A DNA stretch of 6,099 bases from an uncultured Lachnospiraceae bacterium (GCA_905236585.1 CAJOQZ010000352.1:1-6099), one strand, 5' to 3'; shown: positions 1-6,099, counted from the stretch's first letter. Program-made: numbers and translations. The notes: generated by a model not told the origin, from the letters alone.

Positions 1-1141
1 CTCCCGCGCCTTTTGCCAGTTCAACGATACGCTTCGCGCAGCCGTCGTTCGCCTCGAACGTGATAAAATATCCGCCCCGCGGCTTGCCCCATTTCCCGGC
101 ATCCCGTCCGCCGAGATCACGGTCTAAGATGGAAAGCACCATCTCGAATTTCGGACGGAGGATATCGGCGTGCTTTTTCATATGTTCCAAAACGGCAGCC
201 TTGTCCTTGAAAAACTTCGCGTGGCGAAGCATATTGACCTTGTCGTACCCGATCGTCTGGACGGTCATGGTCTTTTTCATTTCGGAGACGTTCGCTTCCG
301 AAGAAACGAAAGCCGCCAGTCCGCCGCCGGAGAAGGTGATCTTCGAAGTGGAGACGAACTCGAAAACGATATCCGGGTTGCCCGCGTCTTTGGCGAGTTC
401 CAAAATGTTCGGAATCTCAACTGCCTCATACAGATAATGAACGGAGTATGCGTTGTCCCAGAAAATGCGGAAATCTTTTGCTGCCGGCTTTAACTTCGCA
501 AACCGCTCGCATACTTCGTCCGAGTAGACAATGCCCTGCGGATTGGTGAACTTCGGAACGCACCAGATTCCTTTGATCGAATCGTCGGTGCTGACAAGGT
601 CCTCGATCATATCCATGTCGGGACCGTCCTCATGCATCGGGATGTTTACCATGTCGATGCCGAAATGCTCGGTAATCGCGAAGTGGCGGTCGTAGCCGGG
701 AACAGGGCATAGGAAGCGCACCTTCGGCAGTTTGCACCAAGGCTCGCATCCGCCGAATCCGACAAGCATGCCGCGGACGACGGTATCGAACATGACGTTT
801 AAGGAAGAACTTCCCAAAACGATCACCTGATCGGGACGCGCGTCCACCAGATCCGCCATCAACTCCTTTGCTTCGGGGAGTCCGTCCAAAACGCCGTAAT
901 TGCGGACGTCGACGCCGTGGGAAAGTTTCATGATGCTGCGTCCGTCCAGCATATCCAAAATCCCCATGGACAGATCCAGCTGCTGCGCCGACGGCTTGCC
1001 GCGTGACATATCAAGGGACAGTCCCCGCGCCTTGAAGTCCTGATACGCTTGCTCAAGGACTTCTTTTTCTTTTTGCAGCTGCTTCTTGGACATTTTGCTG
1101 TAAGGCTGTAGTTCCTTTTCTTGTTTTACGTCTTTTGCCAT
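1..1141 (-). CDS. PLP-dependent aspartate aminotransferase, PF12897/Rv3722c type (C-terminus beyond window)
   Basis: Partial gene: 380 codons are readable from the ATG at 1141 down to the left edge with no stop. By family knowledge it is a cytosolic fold-type I aminotransferase that swaps amino groups between aspartate and glutamate. Visible marks: an N-terminal charged helix (about 1-35), the LSLDMSRGKPS segment (41-51) characteristic of this family, the LGSSSLN cofactor phosphate region (109-115), the FTNPQG turn (198-203), FWDNAY (227-232) with the PLP-ring aspartate D229, and STSKITFSGGG (264-274) with K267 as the Schiff-base lysine. PRGGYF (354-359) lies near the substrate-binding end. 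Family members are usually about 420-430 residues, so roughly 40-50 residues are missing to the left. The start is supported by an AAGGGAG site at 1147-1153, five bases before the ATG. It lies 108 nt behind rarA on the same strand, and I see no convincing promoter of its own. The fold and family are clear; substrate choice (aspartate rather than another amino acid) is inferred. Confidence 0.88.
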   Translation of the reverse strand, partial: MAKDVKQEKELQPYSKMSKKQLQKEKEVLEQAYQDFKARGLSLDMSRGKPSAQQLDLSMGILDMLDGRSIMKLSHGVDVRNYGVLDGLPEAKELMADLVDARPDQVIVLGSSSLNVMFDTVVRGMLVGFGGCEPWCKLPKVRFLCPVPGYDRHFAITEHFGIDMVNIPMHEDGPDMDMIEDLVSTDDSIKGIWCVPKFTNPQGIVYSDEVCERFAKLKPAAKDFRIFWDNAYSVHYLYEAVEIPNILELAKDAGNPDIVFEFVSTSKITFSGGGLAAFVSSEANVSEMKKTMTVQTIGYDKVNMLRHAKFFKDKAAVLEHMKKHADILRPKFEMVLSILDRDLGGRDAGKWGKPRGGYFITFEANDGCAKRIVELAKGAG

Positions 1142-1201
1142 GTTCGCTCCCTTCTGCGAAAAAATATTTTTTTCATATGATTTGAGGGTCAGATGATTCA
1201 C

Positions 1202-1233
1202 GGATTGTTCCGTGCTTCGCACTTCCACAATCC
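1202..1233. other. Hairpin in the rarA-aminotransferase gap, no T-tract
   Basis: On the plus strand the arms GGATTGT (1202-1208) and ACAATCC (1227-1233) pair perfectly, then an inner GTGC/GCAC stem (1212-1215 with 1219-1222) closes a three-base TTC loop. TCC and TTCC form a small internal loop between the two stems. Neither strand has a run of T directly after it, so it is not a standard intrinsic terminator. It could be an RNA processing or stability element between rarA and the aminotransferase message, a weak attenuator, or a protein-binding palindrome. The pairing is seen directly; the role is unknown. The rest of the gap (1142-1249) holds only the aminotransferase ribosome binding site and an A/T palindrome at 1159-1172. 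Confidence 0.45.
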
Positions 1234-1249
1234 TACCCCGCATTCTCAA

Positions 1250-2566
1250 TCAATCATATAGTTTCTTAAGATGCTCCCGGATCGTTTTCTCATATCCCAT
1301 ATCCGTCGGTTCATAGAACTTCGAGCCGACGAGTTCGTCCGGGAGGTATTGCTGTTTTACAAAATGATTCGGAATATCATGCGCGTACTTGTAGCCGATG
1401 CCGCGTCCGAGTTTTGCCGAGCCGCCGTAATGGGAATCCTGCAAATGCGGCGGAACCTGCGCTACATGGACGTCTTTTACCGTCTGCATTGCCGCATATA
1501 TCGCCTCGGTACAGGCGTTGCTCTTCGGCGCACAGGCGACATAAATCGCTGCCTGCGATAAGATCAACTGGCTTTCCGGCATGCCGACGCGTTCGACTTC
1601 CGACGCCGCGGACGCCGCAACGACCATCGCCATCGGATCGGCATTCCCCACGTCCTCCGAGGCGCAGATCATGATCCGGCGGGCGATGAATTTCACATCT
1701 TCTCCGGCACTTAGCATCTTCGCTAAATAGTAGACGGCGGCGTCCGGGTCGGAGCCGCGCATGCTCTTGATAAACGCCGAGATTGTATCGTAGTGGTTGT
1801 CGCCTTTTTTATCGTATTTGACGACGCGTTTTTGAATGCATTCCGACGCGACGTCCAACGTGATATGGATCACGCCGTCTTCGGACGGTTCGGTTGTCAA
1901 AACCGCAAGTTCGACCGCGTTCAACGCGCTTCTTGCGTCGCCGCCTGCAATCTCGGACAAAAAGGCAAGGGCGTCTTCGTCGATAGACGCGTGAAAAACA
2001 CCCACGCCCCGTTCGACGTCCGTTAAGGCACGCGTGATCAGCACCCGGATATTCTCTGCCGAAAGCGGCTTCAGTTCAAAAATGATCGATCGGGAGAGGA
2101 GGGCGCCGTTGACCTCGAAATACGGATTTTCCGTTGTGGCACCGATTAGGATAAGCGTGCCGTCTTCGACGAACGGCAGGAGATAATCCTGCTGTCCTTT
2201 ATTAAAACGGTGGATCTCGTCGATAAACAATATCGTGCGTTTGCCGTACATGCCGAGGACGTCTTTGGCGGCGGCGACCACCGTTTCCATGTCCTTTTTC
2301 CCGGCGACGGTCGCGTTGATCTGTGTAAATTCCGCCTTCGTCGTATGCGCAATGACTTTTGCAAGCGTCGTCTTCCCCGTTCCCGGCGGTCCGTAGAAGA
2401 TGACCGATCCGAGTTTGTCCGCTTTGATCGCACGGTAGAGCATCTTGCCCTTGCCGATAATATGCTCCTGACCTACCACGTCTTCGAGGGTTGTCGGTCG
2501 AAGCCGCGAGGCAAGCGGGGAGGCGGATTCTTTTTGCTTTTCTTCCATGTAGTCAAACAGATCCAT
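1250..2566 (-). CDS. rarA: Replication-associated recombination protein RarA (MgsA), AAA+ ATPase
   Basis: Complete, 438 residues, the normal length for the family. RarA/MgsA (WRNIP1/Mgs1 homologue) acts at stalled or gapped replication forks with SSB and the replisome in the cytoplasm. Visible parts: a conserved N-terminus with PLASRLRPTTLEDVVGQEHIIG-type sequence (17-38), Walker A GPPGTGKTT (59-67), Walker B LFIDEIHR (113-120), sensor 1 GATTENP (142-148), an arginine finger in LLSRS (R159), sensor 2 in GGDARSALNAVE (208-219, R212), then the MgsA C-terminal oligomerisation domain, including YYLAKMLSAGED (279-290) and ASEDVGNADP (302-311). The C-terminal domain separates it from RuvB and DnaX. 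The ATG directly follows the stop of the upstream protease gene (TAAATG, zero spacing). The only Shine-Dalgarno-like site is GGAG at 2578-2581, 11 nt away inside that upstream gene, so translation is probably coupled. All catalytic motifs are intact. Confidence 0.96.
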   Translation of the reverse strand: MDLFDYMEEKQKESASPLASRLRPTTLEDVVGQEHIIGKGKMLYRAIKADKLGSVIFYGPPGTGKTTLAKVIAHTTKAEFTQINATVAGKKDMETVVAAAKDVLGMYGKRTILFIDEIHRFNKGQQDYLLPFVEDGTLILIGATTENPYFEVNGALLSRSIIFELKPLSAENIRVLITRALTDVERGVGVFHASIDEDALAFLSEIAGGDARSALNAVELAVLTTEPSEDGVIHITLDVASECIQKRVVKYDKKGDNHYDTISAFIKSMRGSDPDAAVYYLAKMLSAGEDVKFIARRIMICASEDVGNADPMAMVVAASAASEVERVGMPESQLILSQAAIYVACAPKSNACTEAIYAAMQTVKDVHVAQVPPHLQDSHYGGSAKLGRGIGYKYAHDIPNHFVKQQYLPDELVGSKFYEPTDMGYEKTIREHLKKLYD

Positions 2567-3469
2567 TTATGACACGTCTCCATCCGTCGCAGATCCTGCG
2601 GCAATTTTCGCGGCGCGTGCGTTCTCCGCCCGTTCAATGATGATGTAGCCGAAGTACGTCGCGCACAGCGAGGCGAAAAGCGTCAGATAAAACGTAACCG
2701 GCGTATCGCCTAAGTCCATGTAGTTTTCTAAAAGCATTCCGCCGCCATTATAGCAGATATGGATCAAAATCGGCACGAAGATATTTCTTGTTTTCTCATA
2801 TATCGCGCCGATCGCCAGGGCGAGAACGAAAGCGTACACCGACTGCAGCGGATTCATATGCATCGCGCCGAACAAAAGCGCCTGTGAAATGTTCGCCGAC
2901 CAGAACGGAAAGTGCTGCCTCGCATATTGGTAGGTGACGCCGCGGAAGCACAGTTCCTCGGCGATGGGTCCGAAGAGGACGGCATAGAGGATCGTCGATA
3001 CAGCATATCCGTCCGTTCCGGTAAGCCCTGCGGATTCCATGATCTCTTCATAATAGGCAAGCCAGTCCGGGAACATGTAGGACAATACGCTCATTAAGTA
3101 CATGCTCACATACTGCGCCGCACAGGCGAAAAGGACGATTCCGAAATACAAAAGGAAGGAATAGCCTCGCAGCGAGTCGTCCGTCTTCACCTCATCGAAG
3201 GGCTTGACCTTTTTATACCACAGTGCAAAAATCAGGATTGCGGTAACGGCGTACGCCGTCGATGCCCACGAAAGGAAATCCACGTCGGTCAAAGCGGTGA
3301 CTAACTGCCCGGCAAACGCGGCGTAATCGCCGCTGCCGTTGTATCCGGCGGCAAATATGACGACGCGCAGTTCCATGAAGAAAAATTCAATCCCGAACTG
3401 TAAAAGCAGGATCACTACCGACGGCAGTAAAAATCGCAATGCGCCCCTTTTTTGTCTTCTGTCTATCAT
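2567..3469 (-). CDS. CPBP family intramembrane glutamic protease (Rce1/Abi-like)
   Basis: Complete, 300 residues, integral membrane. About eight hydrophobic segments are visible (roughly 12-33, 68-85, 103-131, 156-170, 192-204, 208-223, 228-243, 257-276), with a basic N-terminus (RRQKR) and a soluble, charged C-terminal tail (279-300). The PF02517 active-site motifs are all present: EELCFR (171-176, EExxxR), FGAMH (200-204, FxxxH) and HICYN (237-241, HxxxN). These correspond to the catalytic glutamate, histidines and asparagine known from archaeal Rce1. In bacteria such proteins process or protect against peptides (bacteriocin immunity), modify membrane proteins, or have no known substrate; no bacteriocin precursor or prenylated CAAX target is visible here. 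The ATG follows the cyclase stop by one base, with only a weak GGGGCG stretch upstream, and the stop abuts the rarA start, so it sits in a coupled chain. The family call is firm; the substrate is unknown. Confidence 0.93.
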   Translation of the reverse strand: MIDRRQKRGALRFLLPSVVILLLQFGIEFFFMELRVVIFAAGYNGSGDYAAFAGQLVTALTDVDFLSWASTAYAVTAILIFALWYKKVKPFDEVKTDDSLRGYSFLLYFGIVLFACAAQYVSMYLMSVLSYMFPDWLAYYEEIMESAGLTGTDGYAVSTILYAVLFGPIAEELCFRGVTYQYARQHFPFWSANISQALLFGAMHMNPLQSVYAFVLALAIGAIYEKTRNIFVPILIHICYNGGGMLLENYMDLGDTPVTFYLTLFASLCATYFGYIIIERAENARAAKIAAGSATDGDVS

Positions 3470-3470
3470 C

Positions 3471-4769
3471 TTACTTACGCCCCAATCGCGCTTCGAGTTC
3501 TTTCATGCCGCGCTTATTCTCATACATTTTTTCATCCGCCCGCTCGAACGCCTTGAAGATGCTTTCGTCGCCTTTTTGAAAACGGTCGTACCCGCAAGCC
3601 ATCGCCATCGGGACATGAACGACGTCCTCCCGGTTCATTAAGGCGAGATAAATCCGTAAATTCCCAAGGCAGTTCTTGATCTTGTCTTCGTCAAAGCAGT
3701 CGGTGATTACCGTAAATTCGTCGCCGCCGTAGCGGTATGTCTCCCCCATGTCGGAAAAGGCTTTTTCAATGCCGTGCGCTATGGATTTGATCAGCGCGTC
3801 GCCTTCGGCGTGACCGTAGTTGTCGTTAGCCTCTTTTAAGTTGTTGATGTCAAAATGAATGAAGCCGATATTCTCGGACATAGGAAGCGTTTCGAGTTTG
3901 GAGTTGAAGGCCATGCGGTTATATACGCCGGTCAGCCCGTCATGTACCGCCATGCTCTTGATGACGCCCGCTCCTTCGATCAGATGCTGTTCGTCCGCAT
4001 AGATCATGATCGCGTCGATGCCGATGACAAACATGAACATCAGCGTAGCGAACCGAAAATCTCTTGATACGTCCGTCACATGGAAAACGAGAACCCGGAT
4101 CACATCAACGATCGCCGCAAATACAAGCATCAGGTCGTTAATCGCTAAGATCGTAACGCTTTCTTTCGGCGAAAAACCGTTCGTAACAAACGATAAAACC
4201 GAACGCACGACGATATCAATGCCGAGGGCAAGCGCGAACAACTGCGTTAAGGCTCCTGTCGTGGCAAAGGAAAATATTCCGCCGACATCTAAAATGACGC
4301 ATATTACGCTATATAGGTACGGCAGGAAAAATAAAAGCCGCATCCACTTCGGATATTGCTCACCAAGGGAAGCAAACAAATACAAAATGAAAAAACCGAG
4401 CGCCCACGGCAGTACCATGTGAGAGATGCACGATGCGATGTATTCATCATCCACGTACAACAGGCAGATCGGATTGGAGGACATCACCCATACGGCGATG
4501 CATGCCGAAAACAGCGACAGATACGTAAGCGTCCGCCGGTTCTTGGCGCGCATGACGACAAGTTCCGATAAAAGAAGAAACAGCACGCCGAAAGAAAGGA
4601 TGGCGACGCAGATCGAGTACGCCGGTAAAAAGGCGCGAATGAGCTGCGATGAACCTTCTCCGATCTGATATTCGGCTCCCGCCGGAAAAATCAGCCCTGT
4701 CGCGAGGTAGGCGACAACCAGAAGCAATATGACGAATGTAAACGTGTTGACTTTTTCTCGTAAACTCAT
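3471..4769 (-). CDS. Membrane-anchored diguanylate cyclase (multi-TM sensor + GGDEF)
   Basis: Complete, 432 residues. The N-terminal half (1-258) has about eight hydrophobic segments (approx. 9-30, 49-72, 80-98, 111-134, 145-163, 172-196, 204-229, 240-258). Basic loops such as RAKNRR (74-79) and PKWMR (140-144) fit a cytoplasmic N- and C-terminus. A short linker (259-275) leads to the GGDEF domain: DGLTGVYNR (277-285), FDINNLKEAND (306-316), GHAEGD (319-324) and the signature YGGDEF (347-352). Metal ligand D307, guanine contacts N315 and D324 and the catalytic GGDEF residues are intact, so it should condense two GTP into c-di-GMP at the inner membrane face. The RxxD inhibitory site expected five residues before GGDEF is absent (SDMG at 339-342), suggesting no classical product inhibition. 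No EAL domain follows. I do not recognise the sensor half; it resembles generic 7TM/MASE-like input modules. The start has AGGA at 4780-4783, ten bases upstream; the gap to proC is 21 nt. Confidence 0.93.
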   Translation of the reverse strand: MSLREKVNTFTFVILLLVVAYLATGLIFPAGAEYQIGEGSSQLIRAFLPAYSICVAILSFGVLFLLLSELVVMRAKNRRTLTYLSLFSACIAVWVMSSNPICLLYVDDEYIASCISHMVLPWALGFFILYLFASLGEQYPKWMRLLFFLPYLYSVICVILDVGGIFSFATTGALTQLFALALGIDIVVRSVLSFVTNGFSPKESVTILAINDLMLVFAAIVDVIRVLVFHVTDVSRDFRFATLMFMFVIGIDAIMIYADEQHLIEGAGVIKSMAVHDGLTGVYNRMAFNSKLETLPMSENIGFIHFDINNLKEANDNYGHAEGDALIKSIAHGIEKAFSDMGETYRYGGDEFTVITDCFDEDKIKNCLGNLRIYLALMNREDVVHVPMAMACGYDRFQKGDESIFKAFERADEKMYENKRGMKELEARLGRK

Positions 4770-4790
4770 GGATGAAAATTCCTGTCGGCT

Positions 4791-5618
4791 TTATTTTGTC
4801 ATAGTTTCGGAGCGTTCTACCGCTGCGCGGACGCCGCGCATGATCGCGTCGCGGAACCCGGCTTCTTCTAATGCGCACACGCCCGCGATCGTCGTGCCGC
4901 CCGGCGAGCAGACGGCGTCTTTTAACGCGCCCGGATGCGTGCCGGTGTCGCGCACCATTTTCGCCGAACCGAGGACGGTCTGGGATGCGAACAGATACGC
5001 CGTATCGCGGGTCATCCCGAGCCGCACCGCCTCGTCCGCCATTGCCTCGATCATCATATAGATAAATGCAGGACCGCTGCCGGAAAGCCCGGTAATTAAG
5101 TCCATCATGCTTTCACTTACCACTTCGACTTTGCCGATGGCGGAGAAGATTGCCTTAACTTTTACGATATCCTCTTCGTTCATATGGTTGTTCACGCAAA
5201 GCGCCGTCATGGATTCGCCGACCATGGCGGGGGGGTTCGGCATGGTGCGGACGATTTTGAGGCTTCCCGCCACTGCCAACGTGGTGAAGACCTCTTTTAT
5301 GCTTGCGATCGTCCTTCCGGCGGCAACGACGACGATGATCTGATCCGGCTCAATGACTTCGCGGATTTCGTCGGCGATGCCGTTCAGCTGCTTCGGCTTT
5401 ACCACGACAAGGATAATGTCGCTGTTCTTCGCAAGCGCGGCGTTGTCGGACGTGCCGGTGACGCCGAGTGTTGATTCTTTTTCTTTTACAAGCGTCTCGT
5501 CTTTTTCCGAAAAGATCATTTCCGACGGCTGATAGACGCCCGCGGATTTGATTCCCGAAAGCAGGGCGCTTCCCATATTGCCGCAGCCGATCACGCCGAG
5601 TTTGTATGTTCTGGACAT
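4791..5618 (-). CDS. proC: Pyrroline-5-carboxylate reductase (last step of proline synthesis)
   Basis: Complete, 275 residues, typical family length. Cytosolic enzyme that reduces 1-pyrroline-5-carboxylate to L-proline with NAD(P)H. Visible: an N-terminal Rossmann fold with GCGNMG (11-16), VVVKPKQ (71-77) at the end of the nucleotide-binding region, VVAAGRTI (97-104), VRTMPNPPAMVGE (123-135), then the C-terminal dimerisation/active-site domain with GLSGSGPAF (177-185) and HPGALKDAVCSPGGTT (228-243). One oddity: MPNPPA has proline at 129, where the family normally has threonine (MPNTPA). The start is firm, because GAAGGAGG at 5625-5632 sits six bases before the ATG. It is the first gene of the leftward operon, with a SigA-type promoter just upstream (5648-5676). 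The leader is only about 20 nt, too short for a T-box or riboswitch, so control must come from the promoter itself or from feedback on the enzyme. Confidence 0.97.
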   Translation of the reverse strand: MSRTYKLGVIGCGNMGSALLSGIKSAGVYQPSEMIFSEKDETLVKEKESTLGVTGTSDNAALAKNSDIILVVVKPKQLNGIADEIREVIEPDQIIVVVAAGRTIASIKEVFTTLAVAGSLKIVRTMPNPPAMVGESMTALCVNNHMNEEDIVKVKAIFSAIGKVEVVSESMMDLITGLSGSGPAFIYMMIEAMADEAVRLGMTRDTAYLFASQTVLGSAKMVRDTGTHPGALKDAVCSPGGTTIAGVCALEEAGFRDAIMRGVRAAVERSETMTK

Positions 5619-5624
5619 TTTTTG

Positions 5625-5632
5625 CCTCCTTC
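5625..5632 (-). promoter_or_regulatory. Strong Shine-Dalgarno of proC
   Basis: On the minus strand this reads GAAGGAGG, a near-perfect match to the 16S anti-Shine-Dalgarno, six bases before the proC ATG at 5618. It is the strongest ribosome binding site in the window. The downstream genes of the same operon have much weaker ones and probably rely on coupling. Confidence 0.85.
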
Positions 5633-5647
5633 AAAATGATCTACAGT

Positions 5648-5676
5648 ATTCTACCAAAAAAAGTCAGATTATGCAA
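5648..5676 (-). promoter_or_regulatory. SigA-type promoter for the proC operon
   Basis: On the minus strand a -35 element TTGCAT (5671-5676) and a -10 element TAGAAT (5648-5653) are separated by exactly 17 bases, the spacer containing a T7 run. The -10 matches TATAAT at five of six positions; the -35 matches only its TTG half. The expected start point is near 5641, giving a leader of about 20 nt before the proC ATG. This is the only convincing promoter for the leftward gene cluster, so proC, the cyclase, the protease and rarA are probably transcribed from here. Prediction by eye only. Confidence 0.65.
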
Positions 5677-5698
5677 ATGAACCGCATGGATAAAAAAC

Positions 5699-5727
5699 TT
5701 GAAACAAACGAACCGATAGAATAAAAT
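5699..5727 (+). promoter_or_regulatory. SigA-type promoter for dnaE
   Basis: A -35 element TTGAAA (5699-5704) and a -10 element TAAAAT (5722-5727) are separated by 17 bases, each matching four or five of six consensus positions. The expected start point is around 5733-5735, giving a leader of about 45 nt to the GTG start of dnaE. It is back-to-back with the proC promoter: the two -35 elements are 22 bases apart and do not overlap, so both could fire independently or share a regulator bound between them. Confidence 0.7.
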
Positions 5728-5764
5728 TATAGGACAAACAGACATGTTTCGTCAATCGAAAGAT

Positions 5765-5769
5765 AGGAG
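5765..5769 (+). promoter_or_regulatory. Shine-Dalgarno that supports the GTG start of dnaE
   Basis: AGGAG lies ten bases before the GTG at 5780. An in-frame ATG at 5744 would lengthen DnaE by 12 residues, but it falls only about ten bases after the predicted transcription start, and its own AGGA (5731-5734) would lie at or before that start. The GTG start also gives an N-terminus (MAFTHLHVHT) matching the usual DnaE beginning, so GTG is preferred. Confidence 0.65.
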
Positions 5770-5779
5770 TATTACGGAA

Positions 5780-6099
5780 GTGGCATTTACGCATCTTCAT
5801 GTCCATACGCAGTACAGCCTGCTGGACGGATCGAATAAAATAAAAGACTATGTGGCAAAAGTAAAACAGATGGGGATGACCGCGGCGGCGATCACCGACC
5901 ACGGCGTGATGTACGGGGTGATCGATTTTTACCGGGAGTGCAAAAACGCCGGGATCAATCCCGTTTTAGGCTGTGAAATTTATGTCGCTCCGCATTCCCG
6001 TTTTGACAGGGAGGCGTCCCACGGCGACTATAAGTACTATCATCTGATCCTTTTGGCGGAGAACGATACGGGGTATGCGAATCTGATGAAAGTAGTGTC
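5780..6099 (+). CDS. dnaE: DNA polymerase III alpha subunit DnaE, N-terminal PHP domain (3' end beyond window)
   Basis: Partial gene: 106 codons read from GTG 5780 to the right edge with no stop. The full protein is normally about 1,150 residues, so about a tenth is seen. Bacterial DnaE is the C-family DNA polymerase of the replisome; in Firmicutes that also carry PolC it extends RNA primers. The visible part is the start of the PHP domain: HLHVHTQYSLLDG (5-17) with metal-type histidines H5, H7 and H9, AITDHG (37-42) with D40 and H41, GCEIYVAP (64-71) with E66, and HLILLAEN (88-95). These PHP metal ligands look intact, consistent with a PHP domain that could bind metal and perhaps proofread, although activity cannot be judged from this fragment. 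Absence of an N-terminal OB-fold and exonuclease insertion at this point argues for DnaE rather than PolC. It is transcribed divergently from proC. Confidence 0.95.
   Translation, partial: MAFTHLHVHTQYSLLDGSNKIKDYVAKVKQMGMTAAAITDHGVMYGVIDFYRECKNAGINPVLGCEIYVAPHSRFDREASHGDYKYYHLILLAENDTGYANLMKVV

Noticed and set aside
60..493. Overlapping plus-strand open frames of 107 and 125 codons
   Set aside because: They run antisense through the aminotransferase, which has clear PLP motifs in the minus frame; their translations show no recognisable motif and no good ribosome binding site.
1202..1233. Intrinsic terminator after rarA
   Set aside because: The hairpin is followed by no T-tract on either strand, so termination is not supported; it is reported only as a hairpin.
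1250..2566. RuvB or DnaX instead of RarA
   Set aside because: The AAA+ core is shared, but the N-terminal PLASRLRP segment, the TTENP sensor and the MgsA-type C-terminal domain identify RarA.
2567..3469. Bacteriocin immunity or abortive-infection defence system around the CPBP protease
   Set aside because: No bacteriocin precursor, toxin, phage or defence gene lies nearby; the neighbours are housekeeping genes, so the family membership alone does not support a defence role.
4006..4422. 138-codon plus-strand open frame
   Set aside because: It lies entirely antisense to the transmembrane half of the cyclase, and its product is low-complexity in character with no domain. It is a shadow of the real gene.
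5619..5779. T-box or riboswitch leader for proC
   Set aside because: The predicted leader is only about 20 nt, and no specifier or antiterminator-like structure is seen.
5669..5902. 77-codon minus-strand open frame across the dnaE start
   Set aside because: It covers the divergent promoters and the PHP-coding start of dnaE; no motif or ribosome binding site supports it.

Overview
The window looks like an ordinary chromosomal segment of a low-to-mid-GC Firmicute, most likely a Clostridia/Lachnospiraceae-type bacterium. The reasons are the strong GAAGGAGG-type ribosome binding sites, SigA-like promoters with 17-bp spacers, the N-terminal sequence style of RarA (MDLFDYMEE) and DnaE (HLHVHTQYSLLDG), and a PF12897-type aspartate aminotransferase. 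The taxonomic placement is an inference from protein style only.

Layout: five genes lie on the minus strand and one on the plus strand. Reading the minus strand in transcription order from about 5650 down to 1, the genes are proC (pyrroline-5-carboxylate reductase), a membrane-anchored GGDEF diguanylate cyclase, a CPBP/Rce1-like intramembrane protease, rarA (replication-associated recombination AAA+ ATPase), and a PLP-dependent aspartate aminotransferase that runs off the left edge. The first four are packed tightly, with gaps of 21, 1 and 0 nt, so they almost certainly share one transcript from the promoter in front of proC. A 108-nt gap with a hairpin separates rarA from the aminotransferase. 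At 5619-5779 a divergent promoter region also drives dnaE (DNA polymerase III alpha, replicative) to the right; only the first 106 codons of dnaE are in the window.

Functional picture: the left-going cluster mixes proline synthesis, c-di-GMP signalling, a membrane protease, replication-fork maintenance and aspartate/glutamate nitrogen transfer. Both replication genes (rarA and dnaE) flank the divergent block, and ProC and the aminotransferase both belong to glutamate-family amino acid metabolism. This looks like a housekeeping operon in which the cyclase and protease genes are the accessory part. I found no tRNA, rRNA, CRISPR array, insertion sequence, riboswitch or phage gene, and no convincing novel system. 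The items most worth a second look are the coupled cyclase-protease pair, the unusual membrane sensor half of the cyclase, and the unexplained hairpin in the rarA-aminotransferase gap.
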